Shown here piece after piece: positions 1 to 6,073 of a stretch of DNA of 8,653 nt. Source of the stretch: Actinomycetes bacterium (lineage in GTDB: Bacteria; Actinomycetota; Actinomycetes; Actinomycetales; Beutenbergiaceae); NCBI GenBank assembly GCA_021793935.1, contig JAJYRV010000067.1, forward strand, positions 1 through 8,653. The letters run 5' to 3'. Positions within the stretch are counted from its first letter, which is position 1; every line of letters begins with the position of its first letter. Both the position numbers and the translations under genes were made by a program. The notes under the pieces are model-generated. The model was given only the letters and a program-made list of their open reading frames with translations. It ran no database searches and had not been told where the DNA came from.

Positions 1-324
1 GTCGATCCAGTCGGTGCCGAGAATTTCTAGCGATTCCTCGCACGCCGCCGTGGTTCCGTTACGCGAGGCGTTGTGGGGGAGGACCTTATCTACGAGGTAC
101 ACCTGGTCTCGGACCGGCGCGATGGCTTCCCCGACGACGGATTCGCTCGCGCCGTCCCCGTACATCTCAGCGGTGTCGATCAGAGTCATCCCCGCCTCGA
201 TGCCCGCGCGCAGTGCTGCGATCTCGGTGGAGCGCGCATCCGGATCGTCGCCGATGTGCCACGTGCCCTGGCCGAGGGCGGGTACGCGGGCGCCGTCGCT
301 GAGGGAGAGTTTGGGAATAGCCAT
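1..324 (-). CDS. Aldo/keto reductase, N-terminal part (runs off the window)
   Basis: The minus-strand frame is open from an ATG at 322-324 to the window edge, giving 108 codons without a stop. It encodes the start of a soluble NAD(P)H-dependent aldo/keto reductase, which reduces carbonyl compounds in the cytoplasm. The N-terminus reads MAIPKLSLSDGARVPALGQG and then TWHIGD, typical of the first beta strands of the (beta/alpha)8 barrel. The motif DTAEMYG places the catalytic Asp at residue 50 and Tyr at residue 55, the canonical numbering of the family. The catalytic Lys is probably K80 in YLVDK. The active-site His and the cofactor-binding C-terminus lie outside the window. A purine-rich stretch (AAGGTAAGGG on the minus strand) precedes the ATG. 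The gene is divergent from the EEP gene at 455. The family assignment is firm; the substrate cannot be told. Confidence 0.93.
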   Translation of the reverse strand, partial: MAIPKLSLSDGARVPALGQGTWHIGDDPDARSTEIAALRAGIEAGMTLIDTAEMYGDGASESVVGEAIAPVRDQVYLVDKVLPHNASRNGTTAACEESLEILGTDWID

Positions 325-454
325 GCCCTTACCTTAACTTTCGGCGATTGGATTACTGGTGCCATACCTAGACCTGAGGATAGGGAGAGTAGTCCTTTCT
401 TCTGGCTAACATGGGCAGCGCCACAACAAAAGAAAGGTTAAAAGGAACTACTAA

Positions 455-2455
455 ATGAGCCTAAGTGCTAAGCGGATGAGCAGCACACTCTTCGTGCTGA
501 CTCTGCTACTAGGTATATTCGTTACTTCTCTGCCGGCACACGCCGCGATCGAGGGCGAGGGGATCGAACTTTCCGACGACGTCATCGCCTTGGGTGAAGA
601 GCTCGCCATCACGTATGCGACCGAGAACAAGAGCGACACCAACTGGATCGGTGTCTACAACGCGGGGCAGGACCCTCGGAATGAGGACGCCTCGAGCGTT
701 TGGAGATACGCTCCGGAAGAGTCCGACACCCTCATCTTGGACACCGCCTCGAACGAGGGGTGGAACGTCAATTCGTCTCTGCGCCCCGGCGACTACGAGG
801 TGTACCTTCTCGCCGACGACGGCTATGAGCCCATCGGTGAATCGGCGCCGGTGACGATAGAGGAGACGCCGAGCACCAGCTCGATCGAGCTAAGCGCGTC
901 CGGTATCGCCGATGGCGACACGCTGGAGATCACCTACGCATCGGAGTCGGACGCCCCGCTGGAGATTGGGATCTACACCCGGCCCCAGGACGTGCCCGGG
1001 GTGGTCAACGTCCCGGACCTGCACCTCACGGTTGGCGGGTCCACCGGTGTCGCTACGTGGGAAGGTGCGGATGATCCTGAATGGGAGAACCGCGGCGCTG
1101 CGTTGAGCTCCGGCGATCTTCACGTCGCGCTGTTCGAAGCAGGTGACTACTCCCGGGTCCTCGCCGGGTACGAGACCATTTCCTACTCCACTGAGACCGA
1201 ACCGGAAGAGATAGCCGAACCCGTTGATATCAACGTACTCGCGATCAACATCTGGCTCCAAGGCACCTCGATCCCAAACGGGATCGAAGAGATCGCCAAG
1301 GTCATCGAGGAGACCGAAGCCGAGCTCGTGTTCCTCCCCGAGGGCCATGACGGAATCGCCAAGGTTGCCCGTGAGCTTGGTTACAGCTTCTACGACCACC
1401 GGGGCACGGATCCGTACGGGGATACGATCGACGCCGGCGTGATCTCCAAGTACCCAATCATTGAGGGCGCGAGCCTTGAGGGGAACGACTGGCACAAAGC
1501 CGTTGTCGACATCGACGGGTACGAGGTCGCGGCCTACGGCGGACACCTCGAGTACCGGTTCTATGTCAACTACCTGCCCCGCGGATACGGCGGGGGCACA
1601 CCGCACCCGCACGAGACCTCGGAGCACGACTGGAATCAAATGCCCGAGCCCATCACGGACGTGGACCTTATTTTGGACCTCAACGAAAAATCGGGCCGCC
1701 CCGCACAAGCGGAAATCCTCGTTGCGGACGCGCAGGAGGAGAAGGAGGCCGGCCGGCTCGTCATCATGGGCGGGGACCTCAACGAAGCCTCGCACCAGGA
1801 CTGGGTGGAGGAGACCAAAGACCTCTTCGACCACAACGGCACAGTGATTCCCTGGCAGACGACGGAAAACCTCGTCAACGGAGGATTCGTTGATGCCTAC
1901 CGGGAGATCTTCCCAGACCCGGTGACCCACCCGGGGATCACCTGGCCCTCGGATAACCCGCAAGCGGAGACGACCGAACTCACTTGGGCTCCCAACGCGG
2001 ACGAACGCGACCGCATCGACTACGTATTCTACATGCCCGATGAGCGCCTGCGCCTCAACAGCGCCACCGTCGTGGGCCCGAAGAACTCCATCGTTCGCAA
2101 TGAGCGGGTGCCGGAGGAGAGCGAGGATCCGATCTTGGAGCCGGAGGCGAATTGGCCCTCCGACCATAAAGCGGTTCTCACCCAGTTCACGATCGGTGAG
2201 CAGGTGGCCCAACCGGAGCCAGACCCCACTCCCGATCCGGAGCCGGATCCCGACCCGACCCCGGAGCCGGACACCGATCCTGAGCCAGAACCCGACGCAG
2301 AGGCCGAACCCGATCAGGAGGAGACGCCGGATGCGGGAGCGGAGCAGGAGGACATGCCGGAAACCGGCACCGCCGGTCAACTCGGTCTGCTGGCCGTGGC
2401 GGGGCTTCTTCTCACCACTGGTGGGCTCATCTTCGCGATGCGCAGGGCCGCTTAG
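455..2455 (+). CDS. Secreted, cell-wall-anchored EEP-family nuclease/phosphatase (LPXTG-like)
   Basis: This 666-residue surface protein has a signal peptide (about 1-30, hydrophobic 11-25, cleavage after AHA). Two beta-rich Ig-like regions follow (about 33-136 with WIGVY at 64-68, and 144-244). An endonuclease/exonuclease/phosphatase domain spans about 257-580. Its metal and catalytic motifs are all visible: N265 in AINIW, E296 in LPEG, H364 in GGHLEY, GDLN at 440-443, RIDYVF at 520-525 and SDH at 569-571. A Pro/Asp/Glu-rich linker (about 586-630) leads to a sorting signal, MPETG at 634-638, then a hydrophobic helix and the basic tail RRAA. The protein is therefore probably exported, linked to peptidoglycan by a sortase, and cleaves phosphodiester or phosphomonoester bonds outside the cell. 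The substrate (DNA, lipid headgroup or other) cannot be told. The ATG at 455 follows AAAGGA with 8-nt spacing; an ATG at 476 would leave a shorter signal peptide and is less likely. Confidence 0.92.
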   Translation: MSLSAKRMSSTLFVLTLLLGIFVTSLPAHAAIEGEGIELSDDVIALGEELAITYATENKSDTNWIGVYNAGQDPRNEDASSVWRYAPEESDTLILDTASNEGWNVNSSLRPGDYEVYLLADDGYEPIGESAPVTIEETPSTSSIELSASGIADGDTLEITYASESDAPLEIGIYTRPQDVPGVVNVPDLHLTVGGSTGVATWEGADDPEWENRGAALSSGDLHVALFEAGDYSRVLAGYETISYSTETEPEEIAEPVDINVLAINIWLQGTSIPNGIEEIAKVIEETEAELVFLPEGHDGIAKVARELGYSFYDHRGTDPYGDTIDAGVISKYPIIEGASLEGNDWHKAVVDIDGYEVAAYGGHLEYRFYVNYLPRGYGGGTPHPHETSEHDWNQMPEPITDVDLILDLNEKSGRPAQAEILVADAQEEKEAGRLVIMGGDLNEASHQDWVEETKDLFDHNGTVIPWQTTENLVNGGFVDAYREIFPDPVTHPGITWPSDNPQAETTELTWAPNADERDRIDYVFYMPDERLRLNSATVVGPKNSIVRNERVPEESEDPILEPEANWPSDHKAVLTQFTIGEQVAQPEPDPTPDPEPDPDPTPEPDTDPEPEPDAEAEPDQEETPDAGAEQEDMPETGTAGQLGLLAVAGLLLTTGGLIFAMRRAA

Positions 2456-2478
2456 GAACTCTTCGCCGCGATAGCTGG

Positions 2479-2513
2479 ACCGGGGTGCTGCGCCACGTGC
2501 GCGGCGCCCCGGT
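2479..2513 (+). terminator. Hairpin terminator after the EEP gene
   Basis: The two 15-nt arms 2479-2493 and 2499-2513 pair fully, with two G-U wobbles, around the 5-nt loop CACGT. The stem is very GC-rich. It begins 24 nt after the stop codon and is followed by the T-rich run GTCTTCTTG. This is the form of a factor-independent terminator common in GC-rich actinobacteria, and it separates the EEP gene from chaB. Confidence 0.8.
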
Positions 2514-2650
2514 GTCTTCTTGCCCGCAGCGAGGCCTGTCCAGTCCGCCGCAGGAGGAGACCATATCGGCTGCTAGAGCGAAGGCAACCCCTAGAGAACG
2601 ACCGCTTCGAGGCCTAGCGTAGTTGTCGAATCGTATGAAAGGCAGGAACC

Positions 2651-3067
2651 ATGCCGAAGATGACCAAGAGCGGGAAACCCAACCAGAGTGAGTTGCCGAG
2701 CACTTTGACGAAGTCCTCGGCAAAGGCGCAGCGCACCTTTGCGAAGGCCCATGACTCGGCCGTGGAGGAATACGGCGAGGGAGAACGTGCGAACCGGACC
2801 GCCTATTCAGCGCTGAAGCACTCCTTCGAAAAGGTCGGGGACCATTGGGAAGCAAAGGATTCGAAAGGACCCTCGGACTCGAAGGCGGAAAGCACCCGCG
2901 GAAGGAGCGGCAAGAGCGCCGGCGGAGTTGACGCGAACGCATCGAAGCAACACCTCTACGACGTCGCGAAGCGTCTGGATATTTCCGGCCGATCCAAGAT
3001 GAACAAGGACGAGCTTGTTGACGCGATCCAGCACGCTAACGAGAAAGAAAGGCGCAAGAACCGCTGA
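2651..3067 (+). CDS. ChaB family protein with C-terminal Rho-N/SAP-like helix domain
   Basis: This is a small basic cytoplasmic protein of 138 residues. Residues about 13-66 match the ChaB fold: PSTLTKSSAKAQRTFAKAHD, then SAVEEYG, RANRTAYSALKHSFEK and VGDHW. A charged Ser/Gly/Lys-rich linker (about 68-96) joins it to a C-terminal helical segment, KQHLYDVAKRLDISGRSKMN followed by KDELVDAI. That segment resembles the Rho N-terminal or SAP nucleic-acid-binding fold. Enterobacterial ChaB is only about 76 residues and was named as a regulator of the ChaA cation antiporter; no chaA lies here. In actinobacteria the longer two-domain form is usual, and its job is not settled, so no gene symbol is given. 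The ATG at 2651 follows AAAGGCAGGAA. The gene has its own upstream gap after the terminator and appears monocistronic. Confidence 0.9.
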   Translation: MPKMTKSGKPNQSELPSTLTKSSAKAQRTFAKAHDSAVEEYGEGERANRTAYSALKHSFEKVGDHWEAKDSKGPSDSKAESTRGRSGKSAGGVDANASKQHLYDVAKRLDISGRSKMNKDELVDAIQHANEKERRKNR

Positions 3068-3370
3068 TCGGCAGAGGACGCTCGGTTGAGGCGGAAGACG
3101 TCCTTGGGATTCGCTCGTTCACCGGTTTAGCACTGTCTTTAGTCTCCCTCAAATGGGGCGGCTGCTTACCACGGGGCGGGCGCTCATGCCCTGGCAGCGC
3201 ATGTCTCAAACAGCCGTAGATATTCGCGAACAGTACGAAAGCGACCTACCCCCGTCTTTGGCGCAGTGACCTCAACGATGGCCGTGACCGCCGGTGGCGC
3301 CGGTCTCCGTCCGTTCGCACCTATCTGCGACGAGGACTCTTGTGCGCTTCTACCTGGTGAAGGTCGCTCT
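3068..3370. other. Intergenic gap between convergent genes, no gene seen
   Basis: These 303 bases separate the plus-strand chaB gene from the end of the minus-strand nucleotidyltransferase gene. No frame has a plausible ribosome binding site and protein-like composition confined to the gap. Short inverted repeats exist (AGGACG at 3075-3080 with CGTCCT at 3099-3104, and GCGCT at 3180-3184 with AGCGC at 3196-3200). None has a convincing terminator T-run. Confidence 0.5.
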
Positions 3371-3940
3371 CTATGGGTTCTCTGCCAGCGGTCGTCCGAG
3401 CTGTGCCGCTCTTTCGAACACTGCTCTCGCGGCGTATAGCGACTCCTCAGGGTCGAAGTAGCCAATGTTCGATTCCCCAAACAGTTCATCATGGATCGCG
3501 GCCGCCTCCTCGGGAGAAGAGATGCCCTCGCTTCTGAACAGGACTTCGAGGTCGTCCATGTCGCGGGCGCGTAGCGACCTTAGCTTCATGGCGATCAGGT
3601 GCCGAGCGGACGCTACGGATACTCGTAGGCCTGGAAGGTTGATATCCGTCGTGGCGGTGTCGGGCTCGTTGCTCATGAAGGCGACAGCACTCGTGTTGAG
3701 CCACTCCGGATCGAGCCCGTGCCTGTGCGCCACCTGGGACACAGCCTCCCAGAAGTGTCCAGTGTCATTTCGGATCTGGGCATCGACATCGCGAGTTATC
3801 CGCCTGGAATCGTATTCCAGAGCCATTGCGATGCCGCCGACGACGTAGATTGTCGCTTCGGCCCCTTTGCTCGTGAGGATCTTGCCGACCTCCTGTAGTA
3901 AGGAGATGGCCTCATCTCGGCCTAGAAGTCTGTCGCTCAT
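3371..3940 (-). CDS. DUF6036-type nucleotidyltransferase (toxin-like)
   Basis: This cytoplasmic protein has 189 residues from the ATG at 3938-3940. The start overlaps the TGA stop of the upstream gene (ATGA) and follows AAGGAG (3952-3957 on the plus strand). A longer in-frame extension reaching 4048 would run inside the upstream gene and is not used. The fold is of the nucleotidyltransferase superfamily: YVVGGIAMALEY with the GG pair at 35-36, then RDVDAQI with the two metal-binding acidic residues D51 and D53. HGLDPEWLN (74-82) and LRVSVASARHLIAMKL with K119 follow, then the ARDMDDLEVL segment (125-134). These match the DUF6036 family. Related nucleotidyltransferases, such as the MenT/AbiEii group, act as toxins that modify RNA or proteins. 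The substrate here is unknown, and toxin activity is inferred only from fold and gene pairing. Confidence 0.88.
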   Translation of the reverse strand: MSDRLLGRDEAISLLQEVGKILTSKGAEATIYVVGGIAMALEYDSRRITRDVDAQIRNDTGHFWEAVSQVAHRHGLDPEWLNTSAVAFMSNEPDTATTDINLPGLRVSVASARHLIAMKLRSLRARDMDDLEVLFRSEGISSPEEAAAIHDELFGESNIGYFDPEESLYAARAVFERAAQLGRPLAENP

Positions 3941-4344
3941 GCTTGCCCAAACTCCTTCACGTCCATGAAAATGTTGAACCGCAACAGCTCGGCGGGCGTG
4001 TGGGCCATGTGAACGTACTCTTGGGAGGCTGAATATGCCACCGGCCACCAGAACGGCTCGAGCGGCTCCTTCTGCAGGGTCCAGGACGGTGCTGGCTGAT
4101 TCATAGAGTGCAAGATGTAGCGCAAGCTGGCGGCGATCAACGTGTCCCAGCGGATGTCACCGGTGCTAGATGGCTCCTGCCCCACGGCCTCATCCAGGCG
4201 CCCGGCTGCGATGGCGAATTTCAGGCGGTGGAGGCCGTCCATCAGCATCCTCATGGCATGGGAAACGTCGCCTTCGGCTAGCGCATTGCGCACGTCGTCA
4301 GCGATTTCGTTTATCGACACCCAGTGCCGCAGATCGGCGGTCAT
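3937..4344 (-). CDS. Small partner protein of the nucleotidyltransferase, possible antitoxin
   Basis: I cannot name this family. With the start at 4342-4344 it has 135 residues. That ATG is preceded by AAGGAGG (plus 4348-4354), the strongest Shine-Dalgarno sequence on this strand. The frame also stays open upstream to an ATG at 4531-4533, giving 198 residues with only AAAAGG four bases before it, so the longer form remains possible. The short form has an acidic helical N-terminal half (NEIADDVRNALAEGDVSHAM), a central GDIRWDTLIAASLRYIL, and the aromatic motifs APSWTL and FWWP. It ends in HTPAELLRFNIFMDVKEFGQ. This tail resembles small actinobacterial proteins, recalled from memory, that sit next to DUF6036 genes. 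It has no signal peptide or membrane segment. Translational coupling to the next gene suggests equimolar partners; the antitoxin role is inference. Confidence 0.75.
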   Translation of the reverse strand: MTADLRHWVSINEIADDVRNALAEGDVSHAMRMLMDGLHRLKFAIAAGRLDEAVGQEPSSTGDIRWDTLIAASLRYILHSMNQPAPSWTLQKEPLEPFWWPVAYSASQEYVHMAHTPAELLRFNIFMDVKEFGQA

Positions 4345-4347
4345 GTC

Positions 4348-4354
4348 CCTCCTT
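4348..4354 (-). promoter_or_regulatory. Strong ribosome binding site deciding the partner-gene start
   Basis: The minus strand reads AAGGAGG, then GAC, then ATG at 4344-4342. An overlapping GGAAGG (4351-4356) gives a more usual 6-nt spacing. This site favours a 135-residue product over the 198-residue reading from 4533. Confidence 0.6.
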
Positions 4355-4602
4355 CCTGTGATCACTTTACTGGTCTGCGGGGAAAGCGTTCTCTCGGCAC
4401 TATGTCGTAGCTGTTCCAGCAGCGCGAGCTCTATCTCGATGACTTGGTCCCGAGTGATTCTCGCTTCCATCTCCTTATCGAGTAGCGCGGGATGGTTCAC
4501 CCGCCACCAGTCCATGAGGCGCAACCAGGTCATCTGGCCTTTTGGGAAGTCGGGCCGCTTGGTCTTGGGCGGGTGTCTCCGATGCGCAAGTGCGCCAGAC
4601 GC

Positions 4603-4701
4603 CTACCTGTGCCTGTTAACCAACTGGCTAGCCGAGATCAGAGTCTCGGCAGCCGCGTGGGGTGACGCGGTGATTTCCACCCTGTTTTGACCCACGGCCA
4701 T
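4603..4701 (-). CDS. Possible small ORF or gene remnant, 32 codons
   Basis: The ATG at 4699-4701 opens a 32-residue frame, MAVGQNRVEITASPHAAAET then LISASQLVNRHR, ending at TAG 4603-4605. The frame stays open further upstream to about 4868, with a GTG at about 4768-4770 as another start. Third positions are GC-rich, as in real genes of this window, and the peptide has ordinary composition. No ribosome binding site is visible. It lies in the same frame as the partner gene, from which one TAG separates it. It may be a small leader gene, a remnant of a longer gene, or chance. I recognise no family. Confidence 0.22.
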   Translation of the reverse strand: MAVGQNRVEITASPHAAAETLISASQLVNRHR

Positions 4702-4864
4702 GACGACTTCGGTGTCACCGACATCAGGTTTGTCGCATACCCGCCTGTCCCGGGCCCCGTGCGACGAGGTCACGGAGGAAGGTGAGCTATCCGGACCCGG
4801 CAGCCACGGACGTGTACGGCGCGTCGTCGTTTGTCCTTTCGGGTGAGAGTTAAGAGGCTTCTCG

Positions 4865-4921
4865 AAGGATCACACGGTGACCGTCACCCAACTCTGGGCT
4901 ATTGACCACCGTCCGATCCTT
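4865..4921. repeat. Imperfect hairpin 1 (possible structured RNA)
   Basis: AAGGATC (4865-4871) pairs with GATCCTT (4915-4921). After a symmetrical 3x3 internal loop, CGGTG (4875-4879) pairs with CACCG (4907-4911). The interior can form CCC/GGG around AACTCT and also holds the short palindrome GGTGACCGTCACC (4876-4888). Two stacked helices with a symmetrical internal loop suggest RNA structure more than chance. The strand and role are unknown, and no terminator T-run follows. Confidence 0.4.
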
Positions 4922-4953
4922 ACACAAACAGAATGGATGGTAACTGCGGTGCC

Positions 4954-5014
4954 GGTATGACTCGGCCTTACACCGATTCCCCACTCACCCATCGGTCGGG
5001 TGCGAGTCATGACC
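4954..5014. repeat. Imperfect hairpin 2 (possible structured RNA)
   Basis: GGTATGACTCG (4954-4964) pairs with CGAGTCATGACC (5003-5014) with a single bulged base. Inside it ACCGAT (4972-4977) pairs with ATCGGT (4991-4996) around a 13-nt loop. It lies 32 bases from hairpin 1. Together they could be one structured RNA or a leader read towards the nucleotidyltransferase module on the minus strand. Confidence 0.4.
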
Positions 5015-5231
5015 TAATAGGATCCTGACCTGCAAAGTTGTCCCGTCCTTGTGCTGTCTGCCCACGCGCAGATGAGAACTCGTCACTCCGCAGGTGAGTG
5101 AGCTCGCCCACTAGGTGTGGGTACACCGCTGGCCACCTCGGGTAGCTAGGGGGCTAGAGTTTCATCGCCCGTTCATCGATCAGTTTCCGGGAGCTAGGTG
5201 TAGATCGAGTGGAACGAAACCGCGATTTACT

Positions 5232-5247
5232 GGCACAAGAACGTGCC
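5232..5247 (-). repeat. Hairpin just past the tRNA 3' end
   Basis: GGCAC (5232-5236) and GTGCC (5243-5247) form a 5-bp stem with a 6-nt loop, about 17 bases downstream of the tRNA CCA end. No T-run follows on the minus strand, so it may be a weak terminator, a processing signal or chance. Confidence 0.25.
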
Positions 5248-5264
5248 GATATGCATCTCGATGT

Positions 5265-5341
5265 TGGTGCCCCGAGTGGGATTCGAACCCACACTGGATC
5301 GGGTTTGAGCCGAATGCCTCTGCCGGTTGGGCTATCGGGGC
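5265..5341 (-). tRNA. tRNA-Leu (anticodon CAA), CCA encoded
   Basis: All parts of a cloverleaf are present on the minus strand. The acceptor stem is GCCCCGA (5341-5335) with TCGGGGC (5275-5269), with discriminator A and an encoded CCA at 5267-5265. The D arm is GCC...GGC with loop AACCGGCAGA. The anticodon stem is TTCGG/CCGAT with one T-T mismatch at its outer pair. The anticodon loop CTCAAAC gives anticodon CAA (5307-5305), which reads UUG as leucine. The T arm is GTGGG/CCCAC with TTCGAAT. The variable loop is only five bases (CCAGT), whereas bacterial leucine tRNAs normally carry a long extra arm. From memory, actinobacterial Leu(CAA) tRNAs with this short form exist, so the identity is likely but rests on the anticodon. 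It is divergent from the response-regulator gene 57 bp away. Confidence 0.9.
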
Positions 5342-5398
5342 CTGCCAGTGATGAACACGATACAGCCTTTTTGAGCTGGAACCGTTAAGGTAGTTCTT

Positions 5399-6073
5399 GT
5401 GAACCAAGAGAAGTCTACCCCCGCTGAGTCCGACCACGAACCGCTGGATCTGGACGACCTATCCGTTGACCCTGAAGAGACCCGAATCGTGCACCGGGGC
5501 CGCGTCGTCGTAGCCGAAGACGAGGCCCTCATTCGCCTCGACGTCGTTGAAACGCTCACTGAGGCGGGTTATGAAGTCGTCGGCGAAGCCGGTGACGGTG
5601 AAAAGGCGATCGAACTCGCTACGGAGCTCAAGCCGGACCTCGTCGTCATGGACGTCAAGATGCCCGTGCTCGATGGCATTTCCGCAGCTGAAAAGATCTC
5701 CAAAGCGCGCATCGCCCCTGTGGTGCTTCTCACAGCCTTTTCTCAGAAGGAGCTCGTGGAGCGCGCCCGCGACGCCGGCGCAATGGCGTACGTCGTGAAG
5801 CCGTTCACCCCGGCCGACCTGCTGCCCGCGATTGAGATCGCCGTCCACCGTCACCGCGAGATTTCCGCGCTCGAATCCGAGGTCGCCGATCTCGCTGAAC
5901 GCTTTGAAACGCGCAAGCGCGTGGACCGGGCGAAGGGCCTGCTGATGACCAAGATGGGTCTGAGCGAACCCGAGGCGTTCCGGTGGATCCAAAAGACGTC
6001 GATGGACCGTCGCTTGACGATGCGAGAGGTTGCTGACGCCGTTATCGATCAGGTTGGTGGCAAGGGCGAGTAG
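5399..6073 (+). CDS. pdtaR: ANTAR-domain response regulator, PdtaR-like
   Basis: This 224-residue cytoplasmic two-component response regulator has an RNA-binding output. An acidic N-terminal extension (1-34) precedes a receiver domain (about 35-150). The domain has the acidic pair E40/D41, phospho-acceptor D85 in VVMDVKMP, T112 and K134 in VVKPF. A coiled-coil linker (about 155-172) leads to an ANTAR domain (about 165-217) with KRVDRAKGLLM, LSEPEAFRWIQ and MREVADAVI. ANTAR proteins bind paired hexaloop hairpins in nascent mRNA and prevent termination. The order matches mycobacterial PdtaR (Rv1626), which is phosphorylated by the histidine kinase PdtaS; no kinase gene is in the window. The GTG start at 5399 follows TAAGG (5386-5390) with 8-nt spacing; no better start precedes the receiver. 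It heads the 5399-7755 gene run. Confidence 0.93.
   Translation: MNQEKSTPAESDHEPLDLDDLSVDPEETRIVHRGRVVVAEDEALIRLDVVETLTEAGYEVVGEAGDGEKAIELATELKPDLVVMDVKMPVLDGISAAEKISKARIAPVVLLTAFSQKELVERARDAGAMAYVVKPFTPADLLPAIEIAVHRHREISALESEVADLAERFETRKRVDRAKGLLMTKMGLSEPEAFRWIQKTSMDRRLTMREVADAVIDQVGGKGE

Larger units (their letters stand above)
4534..5264. other. About 0.7 kb without a convincing gene; several hairpins
   Basis: Apart from the doubtful small ORF at 4603-4701, no frame looks coding in this stretch. It contains an unusual number of inverted repeats: 4631-4650, 4865-4921, 4954-5014, 5083-5101, 5107-5121 and 5232-5247. It must hold the promoter of the minus-strand nucleotidyltransferase module and the trailer of the tRNA. 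I see no integrase remnant or insertion-sequence ends. Confidence 0.5.

Noticed and set aside
325..454. Divergent promoters between the aldo/keto reductase and EEP genes
   Set aside because: Promoters must be near here, but I could not find -35 and -10 boxes with acceptable sequence and spacing on either strand.
2215..2345. Short tandem DNA repeats that might be a CRISPR or satellite
   Set aside because: The repetition is the coding sequence of the Pro/Asp/Glu linker of the EEP protein. There are no spacers.
890..2380. A 496-codon open frame on the minus strand
   Set aside because: It lies wholly antisense to the EEP gene, whose domains and motifs are unambiguous. Its Arg/Gly/Val-rich translation is the usual shadow of GC-biased third positions.
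3184..3492. A 102-codon minus-strand frame overlapping the nucleotidyltransferase gene end
   Set aside because: About a third of it is a shadow of the nucleotidyltransferase gene in another frame. The remainder has no recognisable domain or good start signal.
4142..4690. A 182-codon open frame on the plus strand
   Set aside because: It is antisense to the nucleotidyltransferase partner gene, has low-complexity Ser/Arg/Ala composition, and has no domain or convincing ribosome binding site.
3371..5341. An integrative element inserted at the tRNA 3' end
   Set aside because: The tRNA 3' end does face the nucleotidyltransferase module. However, I found no integrase, no second copy of the tRNA end and no boundary repeat in the window.
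5115..5351. A 78-codon plus-strand frame
   Set aside because: Much of it runs antisense through the tRNA gene, and its composition is not protein-like.
5342..5398. tRNA promoter with a TATCGT-like -10 box on the minus strand
   Set aside because: The only possible -35 elements are 15 or 20 bases away with poor matches, so the call is not supportable.
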